From Microbacteriaceae bacterium (lineage in GTDB: Bacteria > Actinomycetota > Actinomycetes > Actinomycetales > Microbacteriaceae), in contig JAKONM010000205.1 in the NCBI GenBank assembly GCA_022701925.1, positions 1-54,574 on the forward strand: a stretch of DNA of 54,574 nucleotides, in the 5' to 3' direction. The notes under the pieces are model-generated. The model searched no databases and was not told the DNA's origin. It saw nothing but the letters and a program-made list of their open reading frames with translations. Positions 23,950 through 31,616 of the stretch are shown here, in pieces; position 1 is the stretch's first letter, and the number at the start of each line of letters is the position of its first letter. A program made the position numbers and the translations under genes.

Positions 23950-25413
23950 GTGACGGAGGCGCTGCGGCGGACCGCGGCGGCCGTGCTGCTGCCCGGGTTC
24001 GTCGGGCCCGTGCTGCCCGGCTGGGTCGCGGACGCGCTGCGGGAGGGGCTGGGCGGCGTCTGCCTGTTCGGATCCAACGTGCGGGATCCGCAGCAGCTGC
24101 GGGGGCTGACGGACGCCGTGCGCGCGCTGCAGCCCGACGCCGTCGTCGCGATCGACGAGGAGGGCGGCGACGTCACCCGGCTGCACGTGCCCGACGGGTC
24201 GCCCGAGCCCGGCAACGCGGTGCTCGGCCGGCTGGACGACGTCGAGGCGACGACCGCCTCAGCCCGCGCGATCGGGCACGAGCTGGTCGCGGCGGGCGTG
24301 ACGCTCGACCTGGCGCCCACCGTGGACGTGAACACGAACGCGGACAACCCGGTCATCGGCGCCCGCAGCTTCGGCGAGGAGCCGGCCCTCGCCGCGCGGC
24401 ACGCGGCCGCCTGGGTGCGCGGGCTGCAGTCGGCGGGCGTCGCGGCCTGCGCCAAGCACTTCCCGGGCCACGGTGACACCGCCGTCGACTCGCACCTGGG
24501 CCTGCCGGTCGTCGACCGCTCCCTCGACGTGCTGCGCGAGACGGACCTGCCGCCGTTCGTCGCGGCGATCTCCGCCGGCGTCGCCGCGGTCATGACCTCG
24601 CACATCGTGCTGCCGCAGGTGGACGACGCAGCGCCGGCGACCATGAGCCGCCGGATCCTGACGGACCTGCTGCGCGGCGAGCTGGGCTTCATCGGCCTCG
24701 TCGTCACCGACGCGCTGGACATGGCGGGCGCGAGCGGCGTGATCGGGATCCCGGAGGCGGCGGTGCGGGCGCTGGCCGCCGGCGCCGACCTGCTGTGCCT
24801 GGGGTCCTCCTCCGAGCAGCACCTGCAGCCGGTGCTCGACGCGGTCGTCGGGGCCGTCGAGGACGGACGGCTGCCGCTGGACCGCCTGCAGGACGCGGCC
24901 GCCCGGGTGCGCGCGCTGGCGGGGCCGGTCGTGCAGGCCGGCCCCGAGGACCCCGCGCTGCCCGCCGAGCGCGTCGCTGCCGCCTTCGCGGTGTCGCCCG
25001 CCGCCGCGGTGCTGCTGGCGGAGCCCGGGGAGTGGACGGTGGTGCGGCTGCAGGCGCAGGCGAACATCGCCGTGGGGGAGGCGGCCTGGGGCCCCTTCGC
25101 CGCTGCGGACGCGGAGCCCGGCACGCGCGCCGCGCGGCGCTTCGCCGGCTGGCGGCGGATCGACGTCGACGCGGACCGCCCCGGCCCGGTGCCCGTGGTG
25201 GAGGGCCGCGCGCTGGTGGTCGGCCGGGACGTGCACCGGCACCCGCACGCCCGCGCCGCGGTGGACGGCCTGCGCGCCGCGGGCGGCGGCGTCGTCGTGG
25301 TCGACATGGGCTGGCCCTCGCCCGACCGGGCGTACGCCGACGTGGCGACCTTCGGGGGCTCGCGCGCCGTCGGCGCCGCGCTGCTCCTGCTGCTCGACCG
25401 GATGGAGGACTGA
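23950..25413 (+). CDS. Glycoside hydrolase family 3 beta-N-acetylhexosaminidase (NagZ-like)
   Basis: A 487-residue GH3 enzyme. The first ~300 residues form the catalytic barrel with the NagZ-specific loop KHFPGHGDTAVDSH holding the catalytic His/Asp pair, and the nucleophile Asp in VVTDALDMAG. A C-terminal extension of about 170 residues follows, as in two-domain actinobacterial NagZ-type enzymes. No signal peptide is seen, so it would cleave imported chitooligosaccharides or muropeptide sugars in the cytosol. The GTG at 23950 is preferred over GTG 23945 (other frame). The stop overlaps the nagB start (TGATG). Confidence 0.92.
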   Translation: MTEALRRTAAAVLLPGFVGPVLPGWVADALREGLGGVCLFGSNVRDPQQLRGLTDAVRALQPDAVVAIDEEGGDVTRLHVPDGSPEPGNAVLGRLDDVEATTASARAIGHELVAAGVTLDLAPTVDVNTNADNPVIGARSFGEEPALAARHAAAWVRGLQSAGVAACAKHFPGHGDTAVDSHLGLPVVDRSLDVLRETDLPPFVAAISAGVAAVMTSHIVLPQVDDAAPATMSRRILTDLLRGELGFIGLVVTDALDMAGASGVIGIPEAAVRALAAGADLLCLGSSSEQHLQPVLDAVVGAVEDGRLPLDRLQDAAARVRALAGPVVQAGPEDPALPAERVAAAFAVSPAAAVLLAEPGEWTVVRLQAQANIAVGEAAWGPFAAADAEPGTRAARRFAGWRRIDVDADRPGPVPVVEGRALVVGRDVHRHPHARAAVDGLRAAGGGVVVVDMGWPSPDRAYADVATFGGSRAVGAALLLLLDRMED

Positions 25414-26201
25414 TGGAGATCGTGATCCTGCCCGACGCCGCGGCCGTGGGCGCCGCGGCCGCCGCCCGCATCGCCGCGGTGGTGCGGGCGAAGCCCCAGG
25501 CGGTGCTGGGGCTGTCCACCGGCTCGTCGCCGCTCGGCGCCTACGCGGCGCTGGCCGACCTCGTGCGGCGGGGCGAGCTGGACCTGTCGCGCACCTCCGC
25601 GTTCGCGCTCGACGAGTACGTGGGCCTGCCGCTCGGATCGTCGCAGTCGTACGCGGCGACGATCGCGGCCGAGGCCACGGGCCCGCTGGGCCTCGACCCC
25701 GAGCGCGTGCACGTGCCCGACGGCGCAGCCGCCGACCTCGAGGCGGCGTGCGAGGACTACGAGCGCCGCATCCGGGAGGCCGGGGGCGTGGACGTGCAGC
25801 TGCTCGGCATCGGCACGAACGGGCACATCGGCTTCAACGAGCCGACCTCCTCCCTGGCGTCGCGCACGCGCATCAAGACGCTGGCGCCGCGCACGCGCCA
25901 GGACAACGCCCGCTTCTTCGGCGGGGACCTGGACGCCGTGCCGCTGCACTGCATCACGCAGGGGCTCGGCACGATCCTCGACGCCCGTCGCCTGCTGCTG
26001 GTGGCGCAGGGCGAGGCGAAGGCGGCCGCGGTCGCCGCCGCCGTGGAGGGGCCGCTGAGCGCGATGGTGCCCGGGTCCGCGATGCAGCTGCACCGGCACG
26101 CGACCGTGCTGCTGGACGAGGCGGCCGCGAGCGCGCTGACGCTGCGCGACTACTACCGCTTCACCGCCGACCACCAGCCCGCCTGGCAGCGCGTGGGGTA
26201 G
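25413..26201 (+). CDS. nagB: Glucosamine-6-phosphate deaminase
   Basis: A 262-residue enzyme converting glucosamine-6-phosphate to fructose-6-phosphate and ammonia. Visible motifs are VLGLSTGSSPLGAYAAL (phosphate loop), FALDEYVGL with the general-base Asp, and LGIGTNGHIGFNEP with catalytic residues including the His. Length is usual for the family. ATG at 25413 overlaps the GH3 stop; GGAGG lies just upstream. It is the last gene of the plus-strand nag unit; hairpin repeat copy 1 of the 56-bp family begins 15 bases after its stop. Confidence 0.95.
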   Translation: MEIVILPDAAAVGAAAAARIAAVVRAKPQAVLGLSTGSSPLGAYAALADLVRRGELDLSRTSAFALDEYVGLPLGSSQSYAATIAAEATGPLGLDPERVHVPDGAAADLEAACEDYERRIREAGGVDVQLLGIGTNGHIGFNEPTSSLASRTRIKTLAPRTRQDNARFFGGDLDAVPLHCITQGLGTILDARRLLLVAQGEAKAAAVAAAVEGPLSAMVPGSAMQLHRHATVLLDEAAASALTLRDYYRFTADHQPAWQRVG

Positions 26202-26216
26202 CCAGCGGCGCTGGCT

Positions 26217-26272
26217 CGACGCTCAGCGGCTCGCTCGACGCCTCGCCGCGTCGGAACAGCCGCTCAGCGTCG
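26217..26272 (+). repeat. 56-bp hairpin repeat, copy 1
   Basis: Arms CGACGCTCAGCGGCT (26217-26231) and AGCCGCTCAGCGTCG (26258-26272) are inverted with one mismatch. The asymmetric core CGACGCCTCGCC (26236-26247) sets the orientation as forward. Copies 2 (27410-27465, reverse) and 3 (53581-53636, forward) have exactly the same length. It lies just after nagB. Confidence 0.9.
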
Positions 26273-26401
26273 TACTCGCGCGCGTCGGCACCGAGGTCGG
26301 CAGCGACGCGTCCGCTCCTCCCCAGGCAGGCCTCGCGCTCCCTCCGCCGATCCAGCGGCCCGCGCCCGCTGCGGACCGCGTGCCCGGAGCACCATGCGGG
26401 C

Positions 26402-27418
26402 GTGGATTCGAGGCGGGCACCGGACCCCTGGTTCATCGAGCTCATCGTCGTGGAGGGGCGGACCGACGGTGCGGGCCGACGGGCGCTCAGCAGAGACGTG
26501 GCCCGGGGCCTGCTCCTCCGGCTGCGCCGCGGGGCGTACGTCGAGCGCCTGGGCTTCGAGGCGATGACGCTCGAGCAGCAGCACGTGGTCCGCGCTCGAG
26601 CCCTCGCCGCCGTGTCGCAGCGGGCGATCGTCTTCTCCCACCACACCGCGGCCGTCGTCCACGGACTGCCGGTCCTGTCGGCGCGCTTCGACCGCCTGCA
26701 CACCACCGTCTCAGCGACGAGCGAGGGCGGCCAGGAGGGAGTGGTCGCCCACCGCTTCGACCTGCCCGAGGCCGCGGTCGTGCAGGTCGGTCCGCTCCGG
26801 GTCACCGCGCCGTCGCGGACGGTGGTCGACGTCGCCGGGGCCGGCCCGTTCGACGAGGGCGTCATGATCGCGGACGCCGCCCTGTTCCGGGGCCTGTCCA
26901 GGCCGCTGCTCGAGGCGGCCGCGGAGGCGGTCGGTCCTCGCCGCGCGGCGAACCGCATCGCCGGTGTGATCGCCTTCGCGCACCCGGGCGGGGAGTCCGC
27001 GGCCGAGTCGCGCAGCCGCTGCACCCTGCTGCGCATCGGCGTGGAGCCGCCTGAGCTGCAGCACCGGATGGTGCTGCACGACGGCGCCGAGGTCTTCGTG
27101 GACATGCTGTTCCGCTCGCGGAACACGAAGCGCGGAGTCGGCGGCGAGGTCGACGGGGCGAAGAAGCTGCTCGATCCGGCGATCGCGAGGGACGCCCGGA
27201 TCGCCCTCGTCCAGGAGAAGCGTCGAGAGGACGCGATCCGTCTGCACCTCGCCGGTCTCGCCCGCTGGGGGTGGGCCGAGGCCGGCAGCGCCGAGCGTCT
27301 CCGCCAGATCCTGCGGCTCGTCGGCGTCGCACCCGCGGAGCCGAGGGCGGAGCTCGCGGACTACGCCGCGGCGGCTCGATGTGCAGTCGCCCGGACGCGA
27401 CCCCTGGCTCGACGCTGA
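26402..27418 (+). CDS. AbiEi-like antitoxin-domain protein with a C-terminal nuclease-like domain
   Basis: 338 residues. The N-terminal half resembles the type IV AbiEi antitoxin-like domain found in many stand-alone actinobacterial proteins: RDVARGLLLRLRRGAYVERL, then VFSHHTAAVVHGLPVL and VTAPSRTVVDVAG. The C-terminal half (from ~residue 195) has GESAAESRSR, VFVDMLFRSRNTK, GGEVDGAKKL and VQEKRREDAIRL, the order of acidic and Lys residues expected for a Vsr/DUF559-type PD-(D/E)XK nuclease fold. No toxin partner (AbiEii) is adjacent. It interrupts the nag cluster between two inverted 56-bp repeats, and its stop codon lies inside the second. The GTG start has no strong ribosome site. Confidence 0.8.
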   Translation: MDSRRAPDPWFIELIVVEGRTDGAGRRALSRDVARGLLLRLRRGAYVERLGFEAMTLEQQHVVRARALAAVSQRAIVFSHHTAAVVHGLPVLSARFDRLHTTVSATSEGGQEGVVAHRFDLPEAAVVQVGPLRVTAPSRTVVDVAGAGPFDEGVMIADAALFRGLSRPLLEAAAEAVGPRRAANRIAGVIAFAHPGGESAAESRSRCTLLRIGVEPPELQHRMVLHDGAEVFVDMLFRSRNTKRGVGGEVDGAKKLLDPAIARDARIALVQEKRREDAIRLHLAGLARWGWAEAGSAERLRQILRLVGVAPAEPRAELADYAAAARCAVARTRPLARR

Positions 27419-27465
27419 GCGGCTCCTCCGTCGCGGCGAGGCGTCGGGTCAGCCGCTGCGGGGCG
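27410..27465 (-). repeat. 56-bp hairpin repeat, copy 2 (inverted)
   Basis: Arms CGACGCTGAGCGGCT (27410-27424) and AGCCGCTGCGGGGCG (27451-27465). Read on the minus strand, the core CGACGCCTCGCCGCG matches copy 1. It contains the stop codon of the AbiEi-like gene (27416-27418) and ends three bases before the nagA stop. It therefore also sits where a terminator for the two convergent genes would be. Confidence 0.88.
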
Positions 27466-27467
27466 AC

Positions 27468-28607
27468 CTAGCGGGCGCGGGTGCCCGCCTGCCAGACCGC
27501 GGTCACGTGGAGGTCCGGGGTCAGCAGGACGGCGTCGGCGGGGGAGCCGACGGCCAGCGAGCCCAGCTCGGGGCGGCCGAGGGCGCGGGCGGGCACCGCG
27601 GTGAGGGCCTGCACCGCCTCGGGCAGCGGCACGCCCCCGGCGACGGCGGTGCGCAGCGCGGCGTCGAGGGTCAGGGTTGAGCCCGCCAGGCTGCCGCTGG
27701 CGAGCCTCGCCGCGCCGTCCTGCACGGTCACCTGCAGCGGCCCCAGCCGGTACTCGCCGTCGCCCATCCCGGCGGCCGACATCGCGTCCGTGATCAGCGC
27801 GACGCGGCCCGGCGCCATGCGGAACAGGGCGGCGACCAGCACCGGGTGCACGTGCATGCCGTCCGCGATCAGCTCGAGCACGACGTCCGGACGCTCGAGC
27901 GCGGCGCCGATGGGCCCCGGAGCGCGGTGGGCCAGCACCGGCATCGCGTTGAAGGTGTGGGTCAGCAGGGAGGCGCCCGCGTCGAACGCGGCCGCCGCGG
28001 TCGCCAGGTCCGCGGTGGTGTGCCCGACGGCCACGCGCACCCCGGCGTCCGTGAAGCGGCGCACCGCCTCCAGCGCCCCGGGCAGCTCGGGGGCCATCGT
28101 GATCTGGGCGAGCGCGCCGTCCGCCGCCTCCAGCAGCGCCTCGAGCGACGCGGCATCGGGCGTCGTCAGCGCACCGGGGTCGTGGGCGCCGCGCGCGTCC
28201 GGGCTGAGGAACGGCCCCTCCAGGTGGATCCCGAGCAGCGCCGGGTCCGCCTTCACGACCGGGGCGAGGTCGGCGACCGCCCGTACCAGCCGATCGACCG
28301 GCGCGCTGACCAGCGACAGCACGGAGCGGGTCGTGCCGTGGAGACGGTGCTCGCGCAGCACCGCCTCCACGGCTCCCGGCCCCTCGGAGGCGTCCGCGCC
28401 GCCGCCGCCGTGCAGGTGCTGGTCGACGAAGCCCGGCGTCAGCACCCCGCCCCCGGCATCGACGACCTCGACCGAGGCGTCCTGGAGGCGGGGAGGGGCG
28501 CCGGCGCCGCGGGCGGCCACCAGGCCGTCGGCCAGCCGCACCCAGTCGTGCTCGACGACGCCGCCGTCGGAGACGATGCGGGCACCGGTGATCAAGGTCT
28601 CGGGCAT
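27468..28607 (-). CDS. nagA: N-acetylglucosamine-6-phosphate deacetylase
   Basis: A 379-residue amidohydrolase that removes the acetyl group from GlcNAc-6-phosphate. Motifs: TPGFVDQHLHGGGGADASEG (metal-side His pair), LGIHLEGPFLSPDARGAHDP with the metal-ligand Glu, VAVGHTTADLATA, THTFNAMPVLAHRAPG and ALITDAMSAAGM with the catalytic Asp. The ATG at 28607 has TAGCGT exactly six bases upstream, fitting leaderless expression. It is on the opposite strand to nagB, separated from it by the repeat-flanked AbiEi-like gene. Confidence 0.95.
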   Translation of the reverse strand: MPETLITGARIVSDGGVVEHDWVRLADGLVAARGAGAPPRLQDASVEVVDAGGGVLTPGFVDQHLHGGGGADASEGPGAVEAVLREHRLHGTTRSVLSLVSAPVDRLVRAVADLAPVVKADPALLGIHLEGPFLSPDARGAHDPGALTTPDAASLEALLEAADGALAQITMAPELPGALEAVRRFTDAGVRVAVGHTTADLATAAAAFDAGASLLTHTFNAMPVLAHRAPGPIGAALERPDVVLELIADGMHVHPVLVAALFRMAPGRVALITDAMSAAGMGDGEYRLGPLQVTVQDGAARLASGSLAGSTLTLDAALRTAVAGGVPLPEAVQALTAVPARALGRPELGSLAVGSPADAVLLTPDLHVTAVWQAGTRAR

Positions 28608-28613
28608 GCCCTC

Positions 28614-28619
28614 ACGCTA
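28614..28619 (-). promoter_or_regulatory. Probable -10 element of nagA
   Basis: TAGCGT on the minus strand, exactly six bases before the nagA ATG and without a ribosome site between. This is the spacing expected when transcription begins at the start codon. Confidence 0.5.
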
Positions 28620-28645
28620 ACGAGCGCCGGTGCACGCCTCCTCGG

Positions 28646-29374
28646 TCACCGCGGCGTCGCGCCCCGCAGCGCGGTCACGACCAGCGTCCAGGCGACCCCG
28701 TCCGGAGCGTCCACCCGCACGCGGTCGGGCGCGCCGCCGTCGTAGGGGAACTCGATCGGCACGGCCACGCCGCGGCGCTCGGTGACGGAGCGGGCCGCGA
28801 TCAGCTGGTCCGATGCGCCGTCCACGGGCACGGCGCGGCGCACCTGCCATCCGACCAGCGCGGTGTCGGAGGGGGCGAGCACCACCGACAGCCGTCCGCC
28901 GTCGCCCGGCAGCGCGTCGGCGTCCAGCACCGCCGTGGCCGGGCCGCGCCCGTGGAACGACTGCACGACCCCGGCGTCCGTGTACGCCGTGCCGAGCGCC
29001 CGCACGTCGGGCCGCCACACGGCGCGCACCGCGTCCGGGGAGCCGGAGGGGGCCGGCGTGGCGGAGGCGCTGGGAGTCGGCCCGGGCGCGGAGCCGGCGG
29101 CGACGGGCCAGGCCAGCAGACCCCCCGCGACGACGAGCACCGCGACCGCCGGCAGCGCGGCGGACGGCGCTCGGCGGGGCCATCGCCGAGCACGTGCGTC
29201 CCGCGCCGGGGACCGCGGTCCGGGAGCGGGGTCCCCCTGGGGGAGCGCGGGCACCGCCTCGGCCGCGGCCCGCTCGTACCGCTGCCGCTCGGCGTCCCCG
29301 GCTCCCGGACGGTAGAGGGCCCGCCGCAGCCGCTCCCGCTCCGCCGCCGCCTCCTGCACCCCGAGAGGATGCAC
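28646..29374 (-). CDS. LYRP-family membrane protein D
   Basis: 242 residues, GTG start at 29374. The motif LRRALYRPGAGDAERQRY begins near residue 15. One membrane helix (about 73-95, PAVAVLVVAGGLLAWPVAAG) follows a basic stretch. The outer domain has VVQSFHGRGPATAVLD and ends RVDAPDGVAWTLVVTALRG. The gene starts four bases after the stop of the GH43-like gene on the same strand, so the two are probably co-transcribed. Function unknown. Confidence 0.82.
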   Translation of the reverse strand: MHPLGVQEAAAERERLRRALYRPGAGDAERQRYERAAAEAVPALPQGDPAPGPRSPARDARARRWPRRAPSAALPAVAVLVVAGGLLAWPVAAGSAPGPTPSASATPAPSGSPDAVRAVWRPDVRALGTAYTDAGVVQSFHGRGPATAVLDADALPGDGGRLSVVLAPSDTALVGWQVRRAVPVDGASDQLIAARSVTERRGVAVPIEFPYDGGAPDRVRVDAPDGVAWTLVVTALRGATPR

Positions 29375-29378
29375 CCGG

Positions 29379-30509
29379 TCAGGCGCTGCCGTCGAGGTCC
29401 TTCCGCTGCTTGCCCAGCCGGTAGCCGTCGCGCCGCAGCTCGATCTCGTACAGCTTCGCGACGGTGCGCGTGCCGCCCTTGTGCACGATCAGCATCGGCA
29501 CCCTGCGCTTCTTCCTGCCGCGGGGCAGGGAGTCGAACACCATGCCGTGCCCGCCGCCGCGCACCAGCGGCCGCCCCTGCAGCCACGGGCCCTTCAGCCG
29601 GCCGCTCGGCGACACCGCCCAGGTCTGCACGTAGGGGCCGGTGACGGTGCCGTTCGTGCTGTTGGTGGTCTTGCCGTAGGTCGACCACAGCATGCCGAGC
29701 GCGCCGCCCGGCAGCCGGTGCAGCTGCGGGCCGTCGGTCACGTAGGGCGGCAGCTGGTGCACCGACGGGGTCGGCATGTCCTCCGAGATCCACGTCGCGT
29801 CACTGCCCTTGAACAGGTGCACCGGCTTCCCGGCCGCCCCCGACAGGTCGTCCTTCAGCGGCAGCGCCTCGATGGTCCCGTCCAGCTTCTGGATCCACTC
29901 GTGCGCGTAGACCATCCAGGGCTTCCCCTTGTCGTCCTTGAACAGCGTGCCGTCCAGGGTCATGAACGTGGTGGGCGCGACGGAGCGCGTCGGGTCGATC
30001 ACCGTGAAGGGCCCGAGCGGCGACGCGGCGGAGGCGATCACGGTGCCGCGCTTGTACTGCGGGATCTGCACGGGGATGCCGTACTTACCGGCCGGCGGCA
30101 CGGGCAGGGGCTGGTCGGGGTCGTGCAGGGTGACGAACAGGTGCCAGCGGCCCTTCCAGCGGTGCACCTCCGGGGCCCAGGCGCCGCGGCGGCCCCACAG
30201 GTCGGGCGTCACCACGAACACGGTCTGCGGGCGGGACCAGTCGCGCAGGTTCCTGCTGCGGTAGACCATCGTGCCGACGCCGGGCGTGCCCGACAGCTTC
30301 GCGTCGTTCTGCACGTACAGGTGGTGGTGGCCGCTGGCGGGGTCCGCGAGCACGAACGGGTCGCGCAGCGGCATGTCGGGCAGGCGCAGCGGGTAGGAGT
30401 CGGGTGGCGGCACGTCGGCCGACGCCGCTTGGGCGCCCGCGGTGGCGAGGCCTGCCGTGAAGGCGGAGATGCCCGCGGCGCTGAGGATCGCTCGTCTCGT
30501 CAGTGGCAT
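29379..30509 (-). CDS. Secreted GH43-like glycoside hydrolase
   Basis: A 376-residue protein with a Tat-type signal peptide (TRRAILSAAGISAFTAG; cleavage probably after AQA near residue 28). The mature part is a five-bladed propeller of the GH43 type: PLRDPFVLADPASGHHHLYV with the base Asp, RGAWAPEVHRWKGRWHLFV, TTFMTLDGTLFKDDKGKPW and VTDGPQLHRLPGGALGMLWS. The position usually holding the acid Glu (EGP) reads DGP, as I recall from one GH43 subgroup. Arabinan or related plant polysaccharide debris is a possible substrate, but this is not certain. A TAGCGT hexamer lies eight bases before the ATG. Confidence 0.82.
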   Translation of the reverse strand: MPLTRRAILSAAGISAFTAGLATAGAQAASADVPPPDSYPLRLPDMPLRDPFVLADPASGHHHLYVQNDAKLSGTPGVGTMVYRSRNLRDWSRPQTVFVVTPDLWGRRGAWAPEVHRWKGRWHLFVTLHDPDQPLPVPPAGKYGIPVQIPQYKRGTVIASAASPLGPFTVIDPTRSVAPTTFMTLDGTLFKDDKGKPWMVYAHEWIQKLDGTIEALPLKDDLSGAAGKPVHLFKGSDATWISEDMPTPSVHQLPPYVTDGPQLHRLPGGALGMLWSTYGKTTNSTNGTVTGPYVQTWAVSPSGRLKGPWLQGRPLVRGGGHGMVFDSLPRGRKKRRVPMLIVHKGGTRTVAKLYEIELRRDGYRLGKQRKDLDGSA

Positions 30510-30592
30510 GCGGAGGGACGCTAGGCGCGGGCGTCCCCCGAACGGGGCTCCCGCGCCGGGGTCGCTCGACACGGACGGTGCGGCCGTCCGCC

Positions 30593-30610
30593 GTCGAGGA
30601 CCTCCTCGAC
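30593..30610. terminator. Hairpin downstream of a GNAT gene
   Basis: GTCGAGGA at 30593-30600 pairs with TCCTCGAC at 30603-30610, an eight-base perfect stem with a two-base loop. It lies about 40 bases past the stop of the acetyltransferase gene on the minus strand. There is no T-tract. Confidence 0.4.
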
Positions 30611-30648
30611 GCTGCGCGCGAGCAATTCCTGAACCGCGGACGGGTCGG

Positions 30649-31104
30649 TCAGAGCGCCTTGCCCAGGTGCACCGCCGTGGGTGAGTCGGCGTAGAAGCCG
30701 AACGCGGGCACATCCGCGTAGCCGCGGGCGCGGTAGAAGGCGATCGCCGCGGTCTGGGGCGTGCCCGTGGTCAGCAGGGCCCGCCTCGCGCCCGCTCGCC
30801 GCGCCTCGTCCTCGAGCGCGTCGAGCAGGGTGCCGGCGAAGCCGCTGCGACGGCCGGCGGGCCGCACGTACATGCGCCGGATCTTCACGTCGGCCGAGTC
30901 GGCGACCCGGGTCCAGCCGCCCATCGCGACTGCGCGGCCCTCCTGCAGCCCGAGCAGGAACCGGCCTCGCGGCGGTGCGAACTCGGCCGGGTCGGTCGGG
31001 TCGTCGTCGCGGCCGCCGTAGATCTCCTCGTACCAGCGCTGCACCTCGTCGACCAGCTCCAGCACCTGGGGATCGTCCAGACGGGCGGGGCGCAGCTCGA
31101 GCAC
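30649..31104 (-). CDS. GNAT-family N-acetyltransferase
   Basis: A 151-residue acetyl-CoA-dependent acetyltransferase. It shows the GNAT order: LRPARLDDPQVLELVDEVQ, GRAVAMGGWTR, the acetyl-CoA loop IRRMYVRPAGRRSGFAGTLL and TPQTAAIAFYRARGY. The substrate cannot be predicted. The GTG start at 31104 has TAGGCT exactly six bases upstream and no ribosome site. Confidence 0.88.
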   Translation of the reverse strand: MLELRPARLDDPQVLELVDEVQRWYEEIYGGRDDDPTDPAEFAPPRGRFLLGLQEGRAVAMGGWTRVADSADVKIRRMYVRPAGRRSGFAGTLLDALEDEARRAGARRALLTTGTPQTAAIAFYRARGYADVPAFGFYADSPTAVHLGKAL

Positions 31105-31110
31105 CCGGGC

Positions 31111-31116
31111 AGCCTA
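31111..31116 (-). promoter_or_regulatory. Probable -10 element of a leaderless GNAT gene
   Basis: TAGGCT on the minus strand, exactly six bases before the GTG start at 31104. Confidence 0.5.
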
Positions 31117-31142
31117 GGAACGCGCAGCCGGGTGCCGGCCGA

Positions 31143-31616
31143 TCACGCCTGCCGCAGCCAGACGGGGTCGGCGAAGCGGTCGAGCAGCTGGGCGAAGCGC
31201 TCCAGGTCGTCCGGGTCCCAGGCGTCCAGGCGCTCGCGGAGGCCGAGCCGCCGCTCCAGCACCACGGCGTCGGCGCGGGCCGCCGCCTCGGGCGTCAGCG
31301 ACACCCAGGTCGAGCGGGCGTCCTGCTCGTCGCGCTCGTGCTGCAGCAGGCCCCGCTCGCGCAGGTCCTTCAGGTGCCGGCTGACCGCGCTGCGGTCCAT
31401 GGACATCGTCTCGGCCAGCGCGTGCGGCTGCACGCGACCGGCGCGCAGCACCTCCCTGAGCACCGCCCAGGTGACGGGCTGCAGGTCGGCGTCGAACTGC
31501 TGCGCCGCGGAGCGTCCGGCCCGGCGGGCGGCCACCGCGATCCGCTCGAACGACTCGTTGATCGAACGGATCGCGTCCTCGGTCGCCACGGCGCCCACCG
31601 TAGCCGGGGCGGGCAT
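31143..31616 (-). CDS. MarR-family transcriptional regulator
   Basis: 157 residues with a central winged helix: LAETMSMDRSAVSRHLKDLRERGLL is the recognition region (quoted here by its key part SMDRSAVSRHLKDL), followed by the wing RDEQDARSTWVSLTPEAAA. Proteins of this type repress adjacent drug exporters and release DNA on binding a ligand. ATG at 31616 overlaps the exporter stop (TGATG), so exporter and regulator form one operon. The likely operators are the tandem palindromes upstream of the exporter at 33320-33366. Confidence 0.9.
   Translation of the reverse strand: MPAPATVGAVATEDAIRSINESFERIAVAARRAGRSAAQQFDADLQPVTWAVLREVLRAGRVQPHALAETMSMDRSAVSRHLKDLRERGLLQHERDEQDARSTWVSLTPEAAARADAVVLERRLGLRERLDAWDPDDLERFAQLLDRFADPVWLRQA

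Noticed and set aside
22815..26174. A 1119-codon open frame on the minus strand, antisense to ngcF-ngcG-GH3-nagB
   Set aside because: It is a shadow of third-position GC bias. It reads as His/Arg/Gln-rich low-complexity sequence, crosses a repeat and several real gene borders, and has no domain.
26217..27465. The inverted 56-bp repeats as terminal repeats of a classical insertion sequence
   Set aside because: The enclosed gene is not a transposase, and I see no matching target-site duplication. A third solo copy at 53581 shows that the repeat also occurs alone.
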